Positions 40,338 through 49,092 of a DNA stretch of 64,000 nt are shown here, in pieces (the first letter of the stretch is position 1; every line of letters begins with the position of its first letter). The notes beneath the pieces are model-generated. The model was not told where the DNA came from and did no database searches. It worked only from the letters and a program-made list of their open reading frames with translations. The stretch spans positions 310,001 through 374,000 of the forward strand of contig NZ_OX366334.1 of assembly GCF_947250645.1 (NCBI RefSeq), written 5' to 3'. Origin of the DNA: Wolbachia endosymbiont (group B) of Eucosma cana. Its GTDB lineage: Bacteria; Pseudomonadota; Alphaproteobacteria; Rickettsiales; Anaplasmataceae. The position numbers and the translations under genes are program-made.

Positions 40338-41420
40338 ATGCAGTTGTTTCTAACAAGATTGGTCAATAAATTTTACTGTTTAAGGATGAGAAACAAAGTA
40401 ATCATCGTTTCCGGTATTGCTCTTATTCTACTGTTTTTTATCAACAGTACATTTTTAAAAAAAGATCAGGCGGTTCATAGTGATAATCCAATTAGTAGTT
40501 TTTCAGTAAAAACTCAGGATTATACTCCACAAAATCGCGCTGTATATTTAAATTTTTCTGGTACAGTAAATCCCTTGCATAGAGCAAGCCTTGTCTCAAG
40601 AACAAGTGGTCAAGTTATTGCCGTTTATTTGTCTGATGGTGAAAAGGTAAAGAGAGGCGATGTAATTTTAAAGATAGAAGATTATGACAGAGTTGCACAA
40701 GTTGAGAAAGCCAAAGCTTTATTAAATCAGCGTGAAATTGAGTATCATTCCTCTAAAAAATTGAATACAAAAGGGTATGGAGCGCAAATAAAAGTGGAAT
40801 CAGCTTTTACTGCGTTGCAGAGTGCAAGAGCTGACCTAAAAAGGCTAGAGTTGGATTTGGAAAATACTGCAATTAAATCCCCTATTGATGGTTATGTAGA
40901 TAAGATCAACGTAAATGAAGGGGATTTTGTTAATTCTGGACAGAAGATAACTGACATAGTTAATTTTGATCAAGTTCTTGTAGTGTTGTATGTTTCAGAA
41001 AATGAAGTAAATAAAATAAAACTGGGTAGTGCAGCGCAAATTAATTTGCTAGACGGAAGGGAATTAGTAGGTGAAGTGAGTTTTATTAGTAAAATTGCTG
41101 AGCCTAAAACTGGATCTTATAGAGTGGAGGTAAAGGTAACTGATAATGAGATTATATCCTTGCAAGGACTGACTGCTAGTGTAAGCCTCCCTTCAGGTGA
41201 AAGATTTGCATATAAAATTCCTTCTTCGGCCTTAAGTTTAAGTGATGATGGCGTTCTTGGAATAAAGATTGTTGATGACAATAATTATGTAGTATTTACA
41301 GCAATAGAAATTGTTGATCATGAAGATGATGGTGTTTGGGTAGTGGCAAATAACGAAGATAAGCCTATAAAGTTAATAACATTGGGCCATCTATTTGTTA
41401 AGCCTGGTGATAAGGTATAA
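40338..41420 (+). CDS. RND efflux periplasmic adaptor (HlyD/MFP family)
   Basis: Links an inner-membrane RND pump to an outer-membrane channel. Up to 360 residues; ATG 40386 (MRNKVIIVSG) is an alternative start. One N-terminal membrane anchor, the barrel-sandwich halves 'LVSRTSGQVIAVYLSDGEKV' and 'AIKSPIDGYVDKINVNEGDF' around an alpha-hairpin (about residues 120-175), then beta-barrel and membrane-proximal domains. No RND pump gene is adjacent. Confidence 0.9.
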   Translation: MQLFLTRLVNKFYCLRMRNKVIIVSGIALILLFFINSTFLKKDQAVHSDNPISSFSVKTQDYTPQNRAVYLNFSGTVNPLHRASLVSRTSGQVIAVYLSDGEKVKRGDVILKIEDYDRVAQVEKAKALLNQREIEYHSSKKLNTKGYGAQIKVESAFTALQSARADLKRLELDLENTAIKSPIDGYVDKINVNEGDFVNSGQKITDIVNFDQVLVVLYVSENEVNKIKLGSAAQINLLDGRELVGEVSFISKIAEPKTGSYRVEVKVTDNEIISLQGLTASVSLPSGERFAYKIPSSALSLSDDGVLGIKIVDDNNYVVFTAIEIVDHEDDGVWVVANNEDKPIKLITLGHLFVKPGDKV

Positions 41421-41439
41421 CTCGAATGTAACATGACAA

Positions 41440-41694
41440 CGAATCCTGTCATCCCAGTGCGTGGTCATAATCTCATCAAAAACTCAAAATTCCTGGATCC
41501 CACCTGGGATGACACCAAATGAGCTACTCGCATTTTTGAGGTATAAATCACAATATTTGTACAGTTGTGTGTGTGCTACTAAAAGGGTGTCATTCAAGTA
41601 GCTGACACTGAAATCCAGAAAAGAAGGCAGTGTCTGGACACTAACACTATGTTTTTATCTATCTTATTTTGCCACTCTGCTGAACGGATACTGT
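41440..41694. repeat. palindromic repeat region with one MITE-type end
   Basis: Contains 'TGTCATCCCAGTGCGTGG' near 41449, CCCACCTGGG near 41498, an inverted copy of the CACAACTGTAC motif near 41560, and ends near 41694 with 'GCCACTCTGCTGAACGGATA', matching the right end of the element at 38388-38693. The other end is not found, so this is a worn or truncated relative. Confidence 0.65.
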
Positions 41695-41698
41695 AAAC

Positions 41699-42022
41699 TT
41701 ACTCCGCAATAACCTTTTTTTCTTTTAACAAATTTTGTAATTCACCTTTTTCATACATCTCGCGGATTATGTCACAGCCACCAATAAACTCTCCCTTTAT
41801 ATATATTTGTGGAATTGTTGGCCAATCAGAAAAACTTTTTATGGACTGACGTATTTCATCATTCTCAAGTACGTTGATGCATTTAAACTTTACATTCAAA
41901 TTTTTGAGAATTGATACGACGAGCCCAGAGAATCCGCATTGAGGAAAGTCAGAGGTGCCTTTCATATACAGCACTACATCGTTTTCTGCTATGTCTTTTT
42001 TTATTTGTTCAAAGTTGTTCAT
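41699..42022 (-). CDS. grxD: monothiol glutaredoxin, CGFS type
   Basis: Carries and delivers [2Fe-2S] clusters. 107 residues from ATG 42022 (SD AAGGTGAT; an in-frame GTG is at 42031). Active motif CGFS in 'SDFPQCGFSGLVVSILK' and the glutathione-binding 'DWPTIPQIYIKGEFIGGCDI'. The bolA gene lies just upstream on the same strand; Grx4-type proteins and BolA are known partners. Confidence 0.95.
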   Translation of the reverse strand: MNNFEQIKKDIAENDVVLYMKGTSDFPQCGFSGLVVSILKNLNVKFKCINVLENDEIRQSIKSFSDWPTIPQIYIKGEFIGGCDIIREMYEKGELQNLLKEKKVIAE

Positions 42023-42038
42023 AAATATCACCTTAATT

Positions 42039-42257
42039 TTAAGCTCCAGTTTCTAGTTGCAATGCATGTATAGACTGACCTTCAAGAGCCTTGTATACCA
42101 TTCTGTGTTGTTCTATTTTTGTCTTTCCAGAGAAACACTTGGAAGTTATTTTTAAATGGTAGTGATCATCATCTCCAGCAAGGTCTTTAATTTTTATATC
42201 AGCATCAGGAAATGATTGTTTGATAATTTTCTCTAACTCGTGAATTGTAATAGTCAT
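42039..42257 (-). CDS. bolA: BolA family protein
   Basis: 72 residues with 'FPDADIKIKDLAGDDDHYHL' and 'HRMVYKALEGQSIHALQLET', the BolA fold and its conserved His/Cys environment. It precedes grxD by 16 bases in one operon, matching the known BolA-Grx heterodimer that handles [2Fe-2S] clusters. Confidence 0.94.
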   Translation of the reverse strand: MTITIHELEKIIKQSFPDADIKIKDLAGDDDHYHLKITSKCFSGKTKIEQHRMVYKALEGQSIHALQLETGA

Positions 42258-42295
42258 CAGTTTATTTTAATTATAAGTCTAAAATATGCAATTGA

Positions 42296-43615
42296 TTATT
42301 GTGAAGACAATAGATTCAGCGTGCTGAGAGCACTAGCAAGACGAGATTTTAATTGACTTGCATACTCATTCCAGTCCTTTATTTCCTTTCTTGCTACACC
42401 TGAGGTAACTGCAGCTTTTGCAACAGCAGGAGATACTATAGAAATTAATCTTGGGTCAAATGGAGTAGGTATTATATATTCACGTCCATAGCTCATTTTA
42501 CGACCACCATAGGCTGCAGATATCTCGTGCGGCACTGGCTCGCGAGCAAGCTTTGCTATTGCATCTGCAGCGGCAATTTTCATTTCATCATTTATTGTCG
42601 TTGCATATACATCAAGTGCCCCTCTGAATATGTAAGGAAATCCCATTACATTATTGACTTGGTTGTTATAATCTGACCTACCAGTTGCAATTATTGCATC
42701 TGGCCTTACAGATTTTGCAAATTCAGGCCTTACTTCTGGATCAGGATTAGCAAGAGCGAAAATGACCGGGTCTTTGCTCATGCTTTTTAACATCTCTTCG
42801 CTAAGCACATCCTTTGCAGAGAGTCCGATGAATACATCAGCGCCTTTTATGGTATCAAGTAGAGAACGTTCTTTAGTGTCAATTGCATATTTTTCCTTCC
42901 ACTCATTCATGTCCTCTTTTCTGTCTTTATGTATTACTCCTTGTTTGTCACATAGTACTATGTTCTTAGCGCCCATAGACTTCAGTATTTCCAAACACGC
43001 AATACCAGCTGCTCCAGCTCCATTCATGATGATCTTGACGTCTTCTAATTTCTTTCCAGCAATATCGAGGGCATTTTCTATACCAGCTGCAACAACTACT
43101 GCAGTTCCATGTTGATCATCGTGGAACACTGGAATATCCATCAATTCATTTAGACGTTTTTCTATTATGAAACAATCAGGAGATTTTATATCTTCTAAAT
43201 TTATTCCCCCCCAACTTGGCCCAAGATACCTTACTGCATTGATGAAATTTTCTATATCTTCTGTGTCAACTTCTATATCGACTGCATCAATGTCAGCAAA
43301 ACGCTTAAATAAAACAGCTTTGCCTTCCATGACGGGTTTTGAAGCAAGAGGACCTATATTACCAAGCCCAAGCACTGCAGTGCCATTTGAAATGACAGCC
43401 ACATAATTGCTTTTTGCCGTGTAATCATAAACAGCTTTAGGATTTTTAGCTATTGCAAGGCATGGGGCTGCAACACCAGGGGAATAAGCAAGTGATAGGT
43501 CATGCTGTGTGGATAAGGGTTTTGTTGGTATAACCGATACCTTACCAGGTTTACCACTTTTATTATGGTACTTAAGTGCTTCTTGTTTTGTGGTGTTATC
43601 TAAATCATTATTCAT
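42296..43615 (-). CDS. maeB: malic enzyme, short form without phosphotransacetylase domain
   Basis: Oxidatively decarboxylates malate to pyruvate, linking the TCA cycle to PPDK. 439 residues. 'LSLAYSPGVAAPCLAIAKNP' and 'VFHDDQHGTAVVVAAGIENA' are catalytic-domain signatures; 'IIMNGAGAAGIACLEILKSM' is the NAD(P)-binding loop; 'VNNVMGFPYIFRGALDVYAT' follows. The MaeB C-terminal PTA-like domain is absent. Cofactor preference cannot be read with certainty. Confidence 0.93.
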   Translation of the reverse strand: MNNDLDNTTKQEALKYHNKSGKPGKVSVIPTKPLSTQHDLSLAYSPGVAAPCLAIAKNPKAVYDYTAKSNYVAVISNGTAVLGLGNIGPLASKPVMEGKAVLFKRFADIDAVDIEVDTEDIENFINAVRYLGPSWGGINLEDIKSPDCFIIEKRLNELMDIPVFHDDQHGTAVVVAAGIENALDIAGKKLEDVKIIMNGAGAAGIACLEILKSMGAKNIVLCDKQGVIHKDRKEDMNEWKEKYAIDTKERSLLDTIKGADVFIGLSAKDVLSEEMLKSMSKDPVIFALANPDPEVRPEFAKSVRPDAIIATGRSDYNNQVNNVMGFPYIFRGALDVYATTINDEMKIAAADAIAKLAREPVPHEISAAYGGRKMSYGREYIIPTPFDPRLISIVSPAVAKAAVTSGVARKEIKDWNEYASQLKSRLASALSTLNLLSSQ

Positions 43616-43734
43616 GCTTTGAGCTTATTGTTAGTAATTTTTTAAGTATATGGGGTTTTTATGAATGTTCAACTATTAGCTTGTGAATTCTGTTGTACTT
43701 CTGTATAAGTTTATCTACCAATAGTGTGACTTAC

Positions 43735-44277
43735 ATGCTTAAGAAAAACGTGCCTAATTTGCTAACAATTTCTCGTGCGCTCGCGATACCGGCAATAATA
43801 TCAAGCTTTTATATAGAAAGTAAATATGCAAGTCTAATAACAATATTGATCTTTATGTTTGCGTGCATTACAGATTTTTTTGATGGTTATTTAGCACGTG
43901 CATGGAAAGTCCAATCGAATTTTGGCAAATTATTTGACCCAATTGCTGATAAGTTAGTAGTAGTTTCAACAATAATCATGCTAGTTTATAAGCAAAAAAT
44001 AGATGATGTTACAATTATACCGTCAGTTATAATTGTTTGTAGGGAGATATTAGTTTCGGGTTTACGAGAGTTTTTGATAGCTACAAACGTTAGTCTACCT
44101 GTGAGCAAAGCTGGGAAAATTAAAACATTTTTTCAGATGGTTGCTATAGTGGCATTAATAATGAGTGATTATGAAACAACTAAATACATAGGTGTGATTT
44201 GTTTGTGGGCTGCAGCTGTTATGACTATGTGGTCAGGCTATAATTACGTTCTAGCTGGCATCAAACAGATTGACTAA
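43735..44277 (+). CDS. pgsA: CDP-diacylglycerol-glycerol-3-phosphate 3-phosphatidyltransferase
   Basis: Makes phosphatidylglycerol phosphate in the inner membrane. 180 residues from ATG 43735; the frame stays open upstream but MLKKNVPNLLTISRALAIPA matches the family start. The CDP-alcohol phosphotransferase motif DG..AR........G...D...D is in 'DFFDGYLARAWKVQS' and 'NFGKLFDPIADK'. Four or five membrane segments. Confidence 0.93.
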   Translation: MLKKNVPNLLTISRALAIPAIISSFYIESKYASLITILIFMFACITDFFDGYLARAWKVQSNFGKLFDPIADKLVVVSTIIMLVYKQKIDDVTIIPSVIIVCREILVSGLREFLIATNVSLPVSKAGKIKTFFQMVAIVALIMSDYETTKYIGVICLWAAAVMTMWSGYNYVLAGIKQID

Positions 44278-44319
44278 ATTGCTTAAGAGTATACAAAGAA
44301 AGTTAATAATTTCACAATA

Positions 44320-44348
44320 TTGACTGATTAGTTAAAATCCTGTATAAT
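44320..44348 (+). promoter_or_regulatory. strong sigma-70-type promoter
   Basis: TTGACT (44320-44325), 17-base spacer, TATAAT (44343-44348): eleven of twelve consensus bases with ideal spacing. It drives the 311-aa membrane protein gene starting at 44377. Confidence 0.75.
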
Positions 44349-44376
44349 GTATTAGTTTATAAGTTGGTCTGTTCAT

Positions 44377-45312
44377 ATGACTAGTATTACAGGCACTAAG
44401 TTTTTTTTAAAAAGATCCAAAGGTAAAAAAGGTGCTAAAATGGAAGATTTTTTCTGGGATTTTTGGCCAACAGTTGATGAAGAAGTCAGAAAAGAAAGAG
44501 AGGAAGAAAAAAGCAAAAAGCTCGAACAAGAACTATTAACACTAAAAAAAAGAGAGCTACATAGGAAATGTGTATCATTGGTAACAATGGTTCCATTTGC
44601 ATTATTGATGGCAATTGAGCTCGAAAAAACATGTAGCGATCAGGTATTACTTGGCCTTATAAGCGGTGCATTAGGCCATATTATATTACCTTTCACAGTC
44701 TTATCTCTTATTTGCACGCTATATTTAATTTATAATGATAGAAAAATAGCAGAAAAAGAACGAGAGTTGGAGAATATTGAAGATGGAGAAAAAGAAAAGA
44801 GAGACATTCCTTATACAGTTGATGATTACTGTAACTATGCTGATGCTGCTTTAGTTACATTAGTTATTGTGGCTAGCATAGTAAGCGAAGCATTGGCACA
44901 AGGAATAATAGAAGACGTAGCTTTTTCAATTTCTAGTATATTCTACTTTGTAGCGAGTGCTACTTTTTGCTATTGTGAGTACAAGAAAAATAAAAATTCT
45001 GAAGTAGAAAAAGAGCAAGGCTTTGATGAGAAATTTGAAAAAAAGACAAGCAATATGTCTACAGCTAAGTTAATGCTTGCTGGTTCTTCTTTATTACTAA
45101 TTAGGAGGATAATGTTGATTTCTGAAGTAGCATTAGCATCATCTGCTGTTGGGCCTGCTTTAGGTCTGGTAGGTATTGCTCTTTTGATGGTCGGAAGTGG
45201 ATTGATCATACATTCTTATATTAGAAAGCTAGAGAACGTAGAAGTGAGTGGAAAAGGTGTTCCAACAGGTGCTGGTATAGGTAATATAGGGAAAGGGCAG
45301 GTTTTTGCTTGA
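44377..45312 (+). CDS. hypothetical membrane protein (311 aa)
   Basis: Function unknown. A basic, then acidic cytoplasmic N terminus of about 65 residues ('EVRKEREEEKSKKLEQELLT') precedes two hydrophobic segments (about 67-130), a charged loop, two more (about 155-205), a Lys/Glu-rich loop, and a last hydrophobic pair (about 230-285). It ends in a Gly-rich tail. The near-consensus promoter suggests substantial expression. Architecture recalls the 155-aa protein at 11 kb. Confidence 0.78.
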   Translation: MTSITGTKFFLKRSKGKKGAKMEDFFWDFWPTVDEEVRKEREEEKSKKLEQELLTLKKRELHRKCVSLVTMVPFALLMAIELEKTCSDQVLLGLISGALGHIILPFTVLSLICTLYLIYNDRKIAEKERELENIEDGEKEKRDIPYTVDDYCNYADAALVTLVIVASIVSEALAQGIIEDVAFSISSIFYFVASATFCYCEYKKNKNSEVEKEQGFDEKFEKKTSNMSTAKLMLAGSSLLLIRRIMLISEVALASSAVGPALGLVGIALLMVGSGLIIHSYIRKLENVEVSGKGVPTGAGIGNIGKGQVFA

Positions 45313-45382
45313 TGATAATGCCAAAAATTTGTTTATTTAGGTAATATTTAGCCTATACTTTATTTTGATCAAAAAAAATCTT

Positions 45383-46060
45383 ATGTATAAGACTTTAATC
45401 ATATGCTTTTTTCTCCTTATTTGCTCCTTTGTGCATTCGTATGGGGATGATCTGGAACACACTGAAACTGAACTATATGAGGAGGCAGTTAAGCTTTATG
45501 ATCAGAAAAAATATAAACAAGCTATTAGAGCATTTCAAAAGATAGAGGATTTGTATCCTTTATCTTATTGGGCAATGAAAGCAAAATTATTATCTGGAGT
45601 TTCTTACTATAATATGGGTAACTACAGCAGTGCTGCAAGTGATATGGATGATTATATATACGTTTATCCAAATGGTGAAGATTTGCCATATGTATATTAC
45701 TTAAGAGTATTATCTTATTACATGCAAATTAATAAAGTGCAGCTTGGGCAACAAATTGCATATAAAACTTTAGAGCTAGCTACTGAATATATTAATCTTT
45801 TTCCGAATAGCGAATATATAGAAGAGATCAAAGAAAAAGAAAAATTAATCACAGAACATATATCAAAAAAAGAGTATTCTATTGGTGAATTTTACCTAAA
45901 GCGTGGTGAATATTTAGCAGCAATTAAGCGTTTTCAAAATATGATAAGCGATAAATATTCTTCTAGAGTTATTAGTTATTTAATAACAGCTCACTTAGCT
46001 CTTGGCCTTGACTTAGAAGCTGAGCAGTATGAAAATATGTTAGCAGAAGGGGTGAATTAG
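45383..46060 (+). CDS. bamD: outer-membrane assembly factor BamD (TPR)
   Basis: Component of the BAM complex that inserts outer-membrane proteins. 225 residues from ATG 45383; signal sequence MYKTLIICFFLLICSFVHS. The Cys within it is a possible lipid site, though the preceding Ile is not a standard lipobox residue. TPR units follow: 'LYEEAVKLYDQKKYKQAIRA', 'AKLLSGVSYYNMGNYSSAAS', and 'IGEFYLKRGEYLAAIKRFQN', in the BamD arrangement. Confidence 0.88.
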   Translation: MYKTLIICFFLLICSFVHSYGDDLEHTETELYEEAVKLYDQKKYKQAIRAFQKIEDLYPLSYWAMKAKLLSGVSYYNMGNYSSAASDMDDYIYVYPNGEDLPYVYYLRVLSYYMQINKVQLGQQIAYKTLELATEYINLFPNSEYIEEIKEKEKLITEHISKKEYSIGEFYLKRGEYLAAIKRFQNMISDKYSSRVISYLITAHLALGLDLEAEQYENMLAEGVN

Positions 46061-46067
46061 TTTTCTT

Positions 46068-46808
46068 ATGGCTGGTCATTCACAGTTTTCAAATATAAAA
46101 CATCGAAAAGGTGCTCAGGATGCAAAGCGCTCGCAAAAATTTACGAAGCTCATTAGGGAAATAACAGTTGCTGCAAAACAAGGGCTGCCTGATCCCGAAC
46201 TCAATCCACGTCTTCGCTCTGCTATCTTTGCTGCGCGAAAGGAAAATCTACCAAAAGATAAAATAGAAACAGCAATAAAAAATGCAGCTGGTAACGTTGC
46301 TGGAGAAAGTTATGAAGAAATACAATATGAAGGCTGCGGACCTTCTGGTGCTGCACTTATTGTCCATGCTCTGACAAATAATCGCAACCGAACTGCTTCT
46401 GAGATACGTTATATCTTTTCTCGCAAAGGCGGTAATTTGGGAGAAACAGGATGTGTGAGTTACCTTTTCGATCATGTAGGCTTAATTGTCTATAAAGCAG
46501 GGGGTATAAATTTTGAAGATTTATTTAACTATGGAATTGAATTAGAAGTATTGAATGTTGAGGAAAATAACAAAGAAGAATTATATGTTATAACTTGTGA
46601 AGTAAAAGACTTTGGTAAAGTACGTGACGCTTTCTATACAAAATTTGGAGAACCAGAACTTGCTCGTCTTTCATGGCAACCAAAGGACCTGATTGAAGTG
46701 AGCGACAAAGAATTAATTGATAAATTATCTACATTAGTTGAAGAGCTAGAAGATAATGATGATGTGCAGTATGTTGAAGGTAATTTTATTTTTGCTGATA
46801 AACTATGA
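46068..46808 (+). CDS. YebC/PmpR family protein
   Basis: 246 residues. MAGHSQFSNIKHRKGAQDAK is the conserved N terminus (usually GHSKWxNIKHRK), followed by 'LPKDKIETAIKNAAGNVAGE' and 'YEGCGPSGAALIVHALTNNR'. Members are reported as transcription regulators or, more recently, as translation factors easing proline stalls; which applies here is not shown. The M23 peptidase ATG overlaps its stop. Confidence 0.94.
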   Translation: MAGHSQFSNIKHRKGAQDAKRSQKFTKLIREITVAAKQGLPDPELNPRLRSAIFAARKENLPKDKIETAIKNAAGNVAGESYEEIQYEGCGPSGAALIVHALTNNRNRTASEIRYIFSRKGGNLGETGCVSYLFDHVGLIVYKAGGINFEDLFNYGIELEVLNVEENNKEELYVITCEVKDFGKVRDAFYTKFGEPELARLSWQPKDLIEVSDKELIDKLSTLVEELEDNDDVQYVEGNFIFADKL

Positions 46809-47863
46809 GGCTGGTAATACTTCCACTGCTTTGTATTTTACCAGCATATGCAACTGAAACATTTGCGCAGAAATACTATTGTCATTCCAGTGCCCAGACA
46901 CTGGAAATTGATTGTAAACAGCACGCTATACAACATTTTCGATTAAAAAACTGTTCAAGCACTGGAATAACAGAAAGCAACCTAAACCACTTTCCAGCGT
47001 TACTTCAGCACGGGATCAGGAAAAAAAAAGCTGCTTTGGTGACAGAAAGTGATAGAAAGTTGTTATTCATATCCAGTGACATAAAATCCTCTTTTTTTGA
47101 CGCAGAAGGTTTGGCGCCAAATACAGTAATGAGATTAATCGACATATATAAAGGTTATGGTGTAGATTTTAAAAAAGACATTGTGCCCAAAAGCAAATTG
47201 GAGGTGCTGTGTGAAAAATCACTCAGTAATCAGAAGGCCGAAGAAAAAATTTTATATACTTCACTGACAACAGATAAAAAGGTCATTAGCTTGTATCATT
47301 ATGAGTCACAAGAAGCAAAAGAAGTGTATTTTAATAAAGAGGGGGTAAGCTTGAAGAGTAGCGAAATTTTTGTAAATCCTTTAAACGGAGATTTTCGTAT
47401 ATCTTCGAAATTTGGTAATAGAAAGCATCCTGTTCGCGGTAAAATTGCTTTTCACAAAGGAGTAGATTATGCAGCTAAGCTTGGCAGTCCCATATATGCT
47501 GCTGCAGAGGGTGTGGTAGAATATATAGGAAAGAATGGTGGCTATGGAAATTACATCAAAATAAAACACAAAAATGAATATTCAACTTGTTACGCACATA
47601 TAAGCAAATTTAGTAGCGATATAAAGTTAGGCTCTAAAGTAAAGCAGGGGCAGATCATTGCTTATGTCGGCAGCACTGGTGTTGCAACAGGACCTCATTT
47701 ACATTATGAAGTTATATATAATGGTAAACATATTGATCCGCTTACGATAGCTCATGGCAATGAGATAAAGTTGCCTGATCGTGAATTAAGAGAGTTTAAA
47801 TTATTTGTAAGTAAGGTAGATGAAATAATCAGCAGAGAGGGTGCAAGTGAAAAAGCAATCTGA
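46805..47863 (+). CDS. M23 family peptidoglycan endopeptidase with an in-frame palindrome
   Basis: A secreted zinc metallopeptidase (LytM/NlpD-like) acting on cell-wall peptide cross-links. 352 residues with a signal peptide (MRLVILPLLCILPAYA). Zinc-site residues are in 'IAFHKGVDYAAKLGSPIYAA' and 'GVATGPHLHYEVIYNG', both intact. Residues about 26-56 are encoded by a palindromic repeat of the dispersed family (46880-46972), before the first recognisable domain. Start overlaps yebC, so they are co-translated. The peptidase fits the reduced peptidoglycan-like machinery reported in Wolbachia. Confidence 0.92.
   Translation: MRLVILPLLCILPAYATETFAQKYYCHSSAQTLEIDCKQHAIQHFRLKNCSSTGITESNLNHFPALLQHGIRKKKAALVTESDRKLLFISSDIKSSFFDAEGLAPNTVMRLIDIYKGYGVDFKKDIVPKSKLEVLCEKSLSNQKAEEKILYTSLTTDKKVISLYHYESQEAKEVYFNKEGVSLKSSEIFVNPLNGDFRISSKFGNRKHPVRGKIAFHKGVDYAAKLGSPIYAAAEGVVEYIGKNGGYGNYIKIKHKNEYSTCYAHISKFSSDIKLGSKVKQGQIIAYVGSTGVATGPHLHYEVIYNGKHIDPLTIAHGNEIKLPDRELREFKLFVSKVDEIISREGASEKAI
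46880..46972. repeat. palindromic repeat inserted within a coding region
   Basis: Arms TGTCATTCCAGTG (46880-46892) and CACTGGAATAACA (46960-46972) are inverted with one mismatch, and the left arm forms its own hairpin (CCAGTG/CACTGG, 46887-46904). It matches the intergenic palindromes of this window yet keeps the M23 reading frame open. Confidence 0.8.
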
Positions 47864-48665
47864 TAAAGACAGCACAGATAAAAATACGATAAGTGATAGA
47901 AATCTAAGTAAAATTCAGGCTTTTCCTGTACTAATAGCGCTAGGGTTAATTTTATTGGTACTTTTTGTGTATGACAGCACAATTGCACTTGGAGTTGCTG
48001 CTGTTTCAATTTTGACTTTTCTTCAGGCACTTTTCGTTAATGACCCTAATGAAGCAAGAGTGATAGAGTTTTTTGGTCATTATATTGGAACTTATTTTAA
48101 GTCTGGAATATGCGTAACGCTTCCGTTTTCGAGTAAATATAGAGTGTCTCTGAAATTTCAGAATATTAACACAGAAAAAATTAAAGTTAATGATGCTAAT
48201 GGAAGTCCGATAGAGATTTCAGTAGTAATTGTTTGGAGAGTGAGCAGTCCTGCGAAGGCATATTATAATGTTAATAATTATCATGATTTTGTTTTTGTGC
48301 AAAGTGACTCGGTAATTAGAGAACTGGCAAGTAATTATCCGTATGATAGCGAAAACGATGAGGAATCTTTGCGTAAAAATTCTGATAAAATTTCAAATGA
48401 ATTGAGATCAATGCTACAACAAAGATTGAATATTGCTGGAATTGAAATTGCAGAAGCAAGAATATCGCATTTGGCCTATTCATCTGAGATTGCACAAGCA
48501 ATGCTGAGGCGTCAACAAGCGCATGCCATCACCTCTGCAAGAAAGCATATAGTGCAAAATGCAATAGGAATTATCGAAGAAGTAATAGCCCATTCTCTGA
48601 GCAGGATGCACAGCCGACTATTAGTTTGGATAATAATTAGCATAGAAGCCGATTGGGTTTCATGA
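47841..48665 (+). CDS. SPFH/band 7 (stomatin-like) membrane protein, altered C terminus
   Basis: A membrane-anchored SPFH protein, probably organising membrane proteins or proteases. 274 residues from GTG 47841 (overlapping the M23 gene). Two close hydrophobic segments (about 27-65), then the SPFH domain: 'NDPNEARVIEFFGHYIGTYF', 'ISVVIVWRVSSPAKAYYNVN', 'ISNELRSMLQQRLNIAGIEI'. After 'IIEEVIAH' the frame gives an unlike tail (SLSRMHSRLLVWII). A -1 shift at 48594 instead gives FSEQDAQPTISLDNN ending at 48640, which looks more like the polar family tail. A small indel is likely. Confidence 0.82.
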   Translation: MQVKKQSDKDSTDKNTISDRNLSKIQAFPVLIALGLILLVLFVYDSTIALGVAAVSILTFLQALFVNDPNEARVIEFFGHYIGTYFKSGICVTLPFSSKYRVSLKFQNINTEKIKVNDANGSPIEISVVIVWRVSSPAKAYYNVNNYHDFVFVQSDSVIRELASNYPYDSENDEESLRKNSDKISNELRSMLQQRLNIAGIEIAEARISHLAYSSEIAQAMLRRQQAHAITSARKHIVQNAIGIIEEVIAHSLSRMHSRLLVWIIISIEADWVS

Positions 48666-48724
48666 ATGCAAGTCACTGTTAATTTCTTGATTAATAGACT
48701 AAATGATGTTATAAATTACACGCA

Positions 48725-48802
48725 TTAGGGGTGCTCTAAAAAAGCTGAGAGTACATAAAGTACAACCCTTTGAACCTGATCTTGTTAAAACAAACGTAGG
48801 AA
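48725..48802 (+). promoter_or_regulatory. TPP riboswitch (THI element)
   Basis: All conserved THI-box parts are present in order: GGGGTGC (48728-48734), GCTGAGA (48744-48750), a GTAC/GTAC stem-loop, 'ACCCTTTGAACCTGAT' (48765-48780), a TTGTT/AACAA stem, and CGTAGGA. It binds thiamine pyrophosphate. The final AGGA (48798-48801) is 6 bases before the ATG at 48808, so ligand binding would hide the ribosome binding site and shut off translation. Confidence 0.93.
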
Positions 48803-48807
48803 AATGT

Positions 48808-49092
48808 ATGTATATAAATATTGAAGAATGCTTTGGCTTCATCGCGTTCATTACATCTCTCATTGGGTTATTGCCTCAAGTATATAGAGCATATATCACA
48901 AAACTTACTCGTGACATATCGATGCTAATGTTGGTGAATTATCTTATTTGTTCATCATCTTGGCTTATTTACGGTATTTGTCAGGGTTTAACTTTTGTGA
49001 TACTCAGTAATATTGCTGGATTAGTGATCAGTATAATATCAATTGTTCAAAAATGTTACTACGATGCAAAAACTGCACGGAGCGTTTTATAA
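48808..49092 (+). CDS. PQ-loop (SemiSWEET-type) transporter, TPP-riboswitch controlled
   Basis: A 94-residue membrane protein with three helices and the PQ motif in 'FITSLIGLLPQVYRAYITKL', followed by 'TRDISMLMLVNYLICSSSWL' and 'SNIAGLVISIISIVQKC'. SemiSWEETs work as dimers and usually carry sugars. Here the gene is directly under a TPP riboswitch and overlaps thiamine pyrophosphokinase, so import of thiamine or a precursor is the better guess. That substrate is inferred from context. The in-frame ATG is 48808; an ATG at 48804 is out of frame and ends quickly. Confidence 0.88.
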   Translation: MYINIEECFGFIAFITSLIGLLPQVYRAYITKLTRDISMLMLVNYLICSSSWLIYGICQGLTFVILSNIAGLVISIISIVQKCYYDAKTARSVL

